A stretch of DNA of 10,335 nt from an uncultured Bacteroidales bacterium (GTDB lineage: Bacteria > Bacteroidota > Bacteroidia > Bacteroidales > Paludibacteraceae), in the NCBI GenBank assembly GCA_946615455.1, contig CAMOHN010000022.1, positions 1-10,335 of the forward strand, written 5' to 3'. The position numbers and the translations under genes were made by a program. The notes under the pieces are model-generated. The model worked only from the letters and a program-made list of their open reading frames with translations. It ran no database searches and was not told the origin of the DNA. Below, piece after piece: positions 7,487-10,335 of the stretch (positions are counted from its first letter, which is position 1; each line of letters begins with the position of its first letter).

Positions 7487-8185
7487 ATGAATATCGTTGT
7501 TTTCACCGGAGCAGGCATCAGTGCCGAAAGCGGATTGGGCACCTTCCGAGACGCTGACGGGCTATGGGAGAAATACCGCATTGAAGATGTCTGCACCCAT
7601 GAGGCTTGGGAGCGTAACCCGCAGTTGTGTGTCGATTTCTATAATGCTCGTCGTCGTGACACACTGGCCGCCCAACCCAATGCCGCACATATAGCCATTG
7701 CACAGCTGCAAGAGGCTTTTCCCGATACACGCATCATCACACAGAACATTGACGACCTGCACGAGCGTGCCGGTGCCCGCAATGTGGTGCACCTGCACGG
7801 AGATATCCGCATGCTGCGCTCATCGATCAATGAGACCGCTACCGTACCCTTGGAAGGCTGGGAGCAACACTATGGCGACCGCCACCCAGACGGATCACTG
7901 CTCAGACCCTATATCGTCTTCTTCGGTGAGGGAGTACCTTATTTTGAGACGGCATGCAACATCACTGCCACCGCAGACCTCATGCTGGTGGTAGGCACCA
8001 GTCTCAATGTCTATCCCGCAGCTTCGCTCTTGCGCTTTGCACCGACAACAACACCCATCTATTTCATTGACCCGGGTGAGCCCCTGTTTGATCAAAACGA
8101 CCTGCGTATACATCACATCCGTAAAAAAGCCACCGAAGGTGTTCCCCCTTTGGTGGACAAACTCTGTAATCACCTGCCGCTATGA
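7487..8185 (+). CDS. cobB: SIR2-family NAD+-dependent protein deacylase, class III-like, lacking zinc cysteines
   Basis: Sirtuins remove acyl groups from lysine using NAD+, releasing nicotinamide and O-acyl-ADP-ribose. In this 232-residue protein the NAD-binding motif GAGISAESGLGTFR is at 8-21, TQNIDDLHERAG at 85-96, and the catalytic histidine is His104 in VVHLHGD. VVGTSLNVYPAA (168-179) closes the Rossmann fold. Tyr52 and Arg55 in FYNARR form the YxxR pair that in SIRT5 and E. coli CobB binds succinyl or malonyl lysine, so desuccinylase/demalonylase activity is likely. The four cysteines that normally bind structural zinc are absent: the segment at 105-147 has no CxxC pair. I placed the start at the ATG 7487 just before the first beta strand. 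A TTG start at 7463 would fall inside the -7 box. The stop overlaps the queA start as ATGA, suggesting coupled translation. Confidence 0.92.
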   Translation: MNIVVFTGAGISAESGLGTFRDADGLWEKYRIEDVCTHEAWERNPQLCVDFYNARRRDTLAAQPNAAHIAIAQLQEAFPDTRIITQNIDDLHERAGARNVVHLHGDIRMLRSSINETATVPLEGWEQHYGDRHPDGSLLRPYIVFFGEGVPYFETACNITATADLMLVVGTSLNVYPAASLLRFAPTTTPIYFIDPGEPLFDQNDLRIHHIRKKATEGVPPLVDKLCNHLPL

Positions 8186-9408
8186 CCCCTCTACCTATTG
8201 ACAAATTTGACTACCCGCTGCCCGAAGAACGCATAGCCAAATACCCCCTGCCTGAAAGAGACCACAGCAAACTCCTTGTCTATAATGACGGAATCATAAC
8301 CGAAGACCGTTTTTTTAACATTGGCGAATATATCCTCCAGCAGGCTCTGTTGGTCTATAATAATACACGAGTCATTCCTGCCCGCATGGTGTTCCACAAA
8401 CCCACCGGCGCGCAAATCGAAATATTCTGTCTCGAACCGCAGCAACCCCGCGACTACCAGCTCGCCCTTTCAGCCACCGACACCTGTATATGGAAATGCA
8501 TGGTCGGCAACCTCAAAAAATGGAAAGAGGGGATACTGACCTGCACCTTCCGACTACCGGACAGCAATACACCTTGTCATCTGCATGCCGAGCGACTATC
8601 CACCCAAGGCAACACACACATGATTCGTTTTGCTTGGGACGCAATGGGACTATCGTTTGCCGAGGTTCTGGAGCAATTGGGCGAAATACCCATTCCTCCC
8701 TACCTAAATCGACCGTCCGAAGAAAGCGACAAAACGACCTATCAGACCGTCTATTCGCACATCAAAGGGTCGGTGGCAGCACCTACCGCCGGACTCCATT
8801 TCACCAACGAACTACTCAATCGCCTTCACCAACAAGGCATTGAGACCACCGAACTGACTCTGCATGTAGGGGCAGGCACTTTTCAGCCCGTCAAGACAGA
8901 CGATGCCAACCTGCATGTCATGCACACCGAAATCATAGCTGTCCCCTTGACCACGCTGCGACTCCTACGCGAGCATTTAGACCATATAGTGGCAGTCGGC
9001 ACCACATCCATGCGCACACTGGAGTCGCTCTATTGGCTGGGACTGCATGTCATGCACCAACATACCATCACTACTGAAAACATGCATGTGAGTCAGTTTG
9101 AACCATACGAACAAGCGGATGCCGACTTGCCTGATACCAATCAAGTGCTCACAGCCCTCATTGATGTATTGGAACAACTCGGACAAGACACATTGCATGC
9201 CGAAACACAAATCATGATTCGCCCGGGCTACCGTTTCCGTTTGGTCAAACAACTGATAACCAATTTTCACCAACCTCGTTCAACACTACTCCTACTGGTC
9301 AGTGCCTTTGTTGGTGACGACTGGAAAGCTATCTATGATTATGCTCTCCGACACGACTTTCGCTTTCTCAGTTATGGAGACAGTTCACTCCTAACCCGCA
9401 ACGACTAA
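8182..9408 (+). CDS. queA: QueA-family S-adenosylmethionine:tRNA ribosyltransferase-isomerase, long form
   Basis: QueA transfers and isomerises the ribose of S-adenosylmethionine onto 7-aminomethyl-deazaguanine at tRNA position 34, giving epoxyqueuosine. Family motifs are FDYPLPEERIAKYPLPERDHSKLLVY (from residue 9), LVYNNTRVIPARM (57-69), TGAQIEIFCLEP (75-86), GSVAAPTAGLHFT (196-208), HVGAGTFQPVK (228-238), AVGTTSMRTLES (271-282) and NFHQPRSTLLLLVSAFVG (361-378). At 408 residues it is about 50 longer than E. coli QueA. Extra sequence appears near 87-150 (with CIWKCMVGNLKKWK) and near 295-345. From memory, Bacteroidota often also carry a standard-length QueA of about 350 residues elsewhere, so this could be a paralogue with a shifted substrate. 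The family is certain and the exact activity less so. The gene overlaps the sirtuin by four bases and precedes tatD by 19 nt. Confidence 0.88.
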   Translation: MTPLPIDKFDYPLPEERIAKYPLPERDHSKLLVYNDGIITEDRFFNIGEYILQQALLVYNNTRVIPARMVFHKPTGAQIEIFCLEPQQPRDYQLALSATDTCIWKCMVGNLKKWKEGILTCTFRLPDSNTPCHLHAERLSTQGNTHMIRFAWDAMGLSFAEVLEQLGEIPIPPYLNRPSEESDKTTYQTVYSHIKGSVAAPTAGLHFTNELLNRLHQQGIETTELTLHVGAGTFQPVKTDDANLHVMHTEIIAVPLTTLRLLREHLDHIVAVGTTSMRTLESLYWLGLHVMHQHTITTENMHVSQFEPYEQADADLPDTNQVLTALIDVLEQLGQDTLHAETQIMIRPGYRFRLVKQLITNFHQPRSTLLLLVSAFVGDDWKAIYDYALRHDFRFLSYGDSSLLTRND

Positions 9409-9412
9409 AAAC

Positions 9413-9426
9413 TTTCAACTGTCAAC
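9413..9426. repeat. Two-unit 7-bp repeat directly before tatD
   Basis: TTTCAAC (9413-9419) is followed by TGTCAAC (9420-9426), one mismatch apart, and the tatD ATG begins two bases later. The units differ by one base (A for G) from the TTTCGAC units in ileS. The repeat fills most of the 19-nt queA-tatD gap, leaving no room for another ribosome-binding signal. Two units alone could be chance. Confidence 0.5.
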
Positions 9427-9427
9427 T

Positions 9428-10210
9428 ATGATAGATACTCACTGCCATTTGGACGACCCTGTGTATGAGGCCGATTTTGATACCGTTCTTGCAGCCCAAC
9501 AAGCTGCCGGTGTTGAGCGCATTCTTGTTCCGGGTGTGGATGCCGACAATGCACAAGCGGTCTTGGATGTATGTCGGCGCAGCCACGGCTACCTGCTTCC
9601 CGCCATCGGCTTGCACCCCGAGAATATACATGCTGATTGGCAAGACCAATTGGACAGACTGCACCAACTGCTCACCATTCCCCAAGCGCCCTACATCGCC
9701 ATCGGCGAAATAGGACTGGACTACCATGCTGACCTTACTTATAAAGAGGAACAAAAACAGGCCTTTATCACGCAATTGGAATGGGCGCAGGAACAAGACC
9801 TGCCCGTCATGATACATTGCCGCGAAGCAACACAAGACTGCCTTGACCTGCTTCGTCATACCATGCTCAAAAAGCCTTTGCATGGTGTCATGCATTGTTT
9901 CAGCGGCAGTAACGAGGTGGCGCGACAAATTGTCGATATGGGACTCTATCTCGGCATAGGCGGAGTCATTACATTCAAGAACTGCCTGCTTCGCGAGCAT
10001 CTTGGCAATATCCCCATTGAGCGTATTGTACTCGAAACCGATGCTCCCTACATGACCCCTGTCCCCTATCGCGGTAAACGCAACGAAAGCCGCTTTATCC
10101 AATATGTAATAGAGGCTCTCAGCACCGTCTATGGATTGCCCACGGACGAGATAGACCGCATCACAAGCCAAAATGCACGATGTCTTTTCCGCTTAAAAGA
10201 CGAAAAATAG
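9428..10210 (+). CDS. tatD: TatD-family metal-dependent hydrolase (3'-5' DNase)
   Basis: This is a complete 260-residue TatD-type protein with the expected metal ligands of the TIM-barrel amidohydrolase fold: His5 and His7 (MIDTHCHLD), Glu94 (AIGEIGLDYH), His130 (PVMIHCREA), His156 (VMHCFSGS) and Asp205 (LETDAPYMTP). Characterised relatives are cytoplasmic 3'-5' exonucleases on DNA or RNA with roles in repair or RNA end trimming, and also D-tyrosyl-tRNA or other esterase-like functions have been debated for the family. The ATG at 9428 begins exactly at the conserved first strand. It is the last gene of the sirtuin-queA-tatD set. The stop is followed at once by an A/T-rich hairpin and then by the tRNA-Ser promoter. 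Confidence 0.95.
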   Translation: MIDTHCHLDDPVYEADFDTVLAAQQAAGVERILVPGVDADNAQAVLDVCRRSHGYLLPAIGLHPENIHADWQDQLDRLHQLLTIPQAPYIAIGEIGLDYHADLTYKEEQKQAFITQLEWAQEQDLPVMIHCREATQDCLDLLRHTMLKKPLHGVMHCFSGSNEVARQIVDMGLYLGIGGVITFKNCLLREHLGNIPIERIVLETDAPYMTPVPYRGKRNESRFIQYVIEALSTVYGLPTDEIDRITSQNARCLFRLKDEK

Positions 10211-10234
10211 CAAAAAAACGGGCTTTTTTTTTGC
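10210..10234 (+). terminator. Possible A/T-rich terminator hairpin after tatD
   Basis: GCAAAAAAA (10210-10218) can pair with TTTTTTTGC (10226-10234) across a 7-nt loop CGGGCTT. The arrangement of A7, a short GC core and T9 right after the tatD stop suggests transcription end. However, the stem is almost all A-U and there is no separate T tail after it, so efficiency is doubtful. The end of the T run also serves as the TTTG of the next promoter. Confidence 0.35.
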
Positions 10235-10260
10235 TGCAATAAATATCTTGCGTATTTTTG
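10230..10260 (+). promoter_or_regulatory. Bacteroidota-type promoter for tRNA-Ser
   Basis: TTTG (10230-10233), a 19-nt spacer and TATTTTTG (10253-10260) give a full match to TTTG-N19-21-TAnnTTTG. The -7 octamer is identical to those of the two divergent promoters at 7418-7465. Start of transcription is expected near 10265-10270, about 11-16 nt before the mature tRNA 5' end. The octamer TTTTTGCA occurs twice, at 10255-10262 and 10266-10273, 11 bp apart. Confidence 0.75.
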
Positions 10261-10280
10261 CACGCTTTTTGCAAGAGAGA

Positions 10281-10335
10281 GGAAAGATGCTCGAGTGGTT
10301 GAAGAGGCACGCCTGGAAAGCGTGTAAACCTCAAA
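10281..10335 (+). tRNA. tRNA-Ser(GGA), 3' part cut by window edge
   Basis: The first 55 nt of a tRNA are present. The 5' acceptor strand is GGAAAGA (10281-10287), then T8 G9, and a D arm with CTC/GAG stem and the GTGGTTGAA loop. The anticodon stem CACGC/GCGTG encloses the 7-nt loop CTGGAAA with anticodon GGA at 10315-10317, which reads serine codons UCC and UCU. The sequence after the stem (TAAACCTCAAA) looks like the start of the long variable arm of class II tRNAs, as expected for serine. The T arm and 3' acceptor strand lie beyond the window. Confidence 0.93.

Noticed and set aside
7375..7596. N-terminal extension of TsaB by 74 residues
   Set aside because: It would run through the divergent promoters and the start of the sirtuin gene. 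The conserved TsaB N-terminus (DIILTIETST) begins right after the ATG at 7374.
9422..10171. A 249-codon open frame on the minus strand opposite tatD
   Set aside because: It lies entirely antisense to a gene with all TatD metal ligands, shows no recognisable motif, and is explained by codon bias of the real gene.
1..10335. Search for a new defence or mobile system
   Set aside because: All genes belong to known housekeeping families in tight operons. No transposase, integrase, toxin-antitoxin pair, phage gene or terminal repeats were seen. A tRNA gene at the right edge could be an integration site, but its 3' end and downstream DNA are outside the window.

Overview
The window looks like ordinary chromosomal housekeeping DNA from a member of the Bacteroidota, most likely Bacteroidales. 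Four observations support this: three promoters matching the Bacteroidota consensus (TTTG or TTG, 19-20 nt, then TATTTTTG, fitting TAnnTTTG) and no obvious Shine-Dalgarno sites; a large 'type 2' isoleucyl-tRNA synthetase of about 1150 residues; a PorW/SprE-like TPR lipoprotein; and a sirtuin without zinc cysteines next to a long QueA. The genus cannot be fixed from the sequence alone.

Left side (1 to 7374), all on the minus strand, read right to left: tsaB (tRNA t6A modification), a porW/sprE-like TPR lipoprotein, ileS (isoleucyl-tRNA synthetase), then the N-terminal third of an M3-family dipeptidyl carboxypeptidase lipoprotein that runs off the left edge. Gaps are 6 nt (tsaB to porW-like), a 4-nt ATGA stop/start overlap (porW-like to ileS) and 34 nt (ileS to peptidase). 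No promoter-like sequence was seen in these gaps, so this is probably one transcription unit.

Right side (7487 to 10210), on the plus strand: a class III-type sirtuin, a long QueA-family enzyme (ATGA overlap with the sirtuin) and a TatD-family hydrolase (19-nt gap), probably one operon. A tRNA-Ser(GGA) gene with its own promoter starts at 10281 and is cut by the right edge.

The two operons diverge from 7375-7486, where two promoters overlap face to face. Their -33 elements are the two arms of one small palindrome, and both -7 boxes lie at equal distance from its centre. Functionally the window is dominated by translation and tRNA biology (IleRS, TsaB, QueA, tRNA-Ser). I found no mobile element, CRISPR array, prophage or clear new defence system. 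The points most worth a second look are the symmetric divergent promoter, the GIHH (not HxGH) active-site signature of IleRS, a 7-bp tandem repeat embedded in the ileS coding sequence with a related pair just before tatD, and the zinc-less sirtuin. No stretch over 300 bases lacks a gene.
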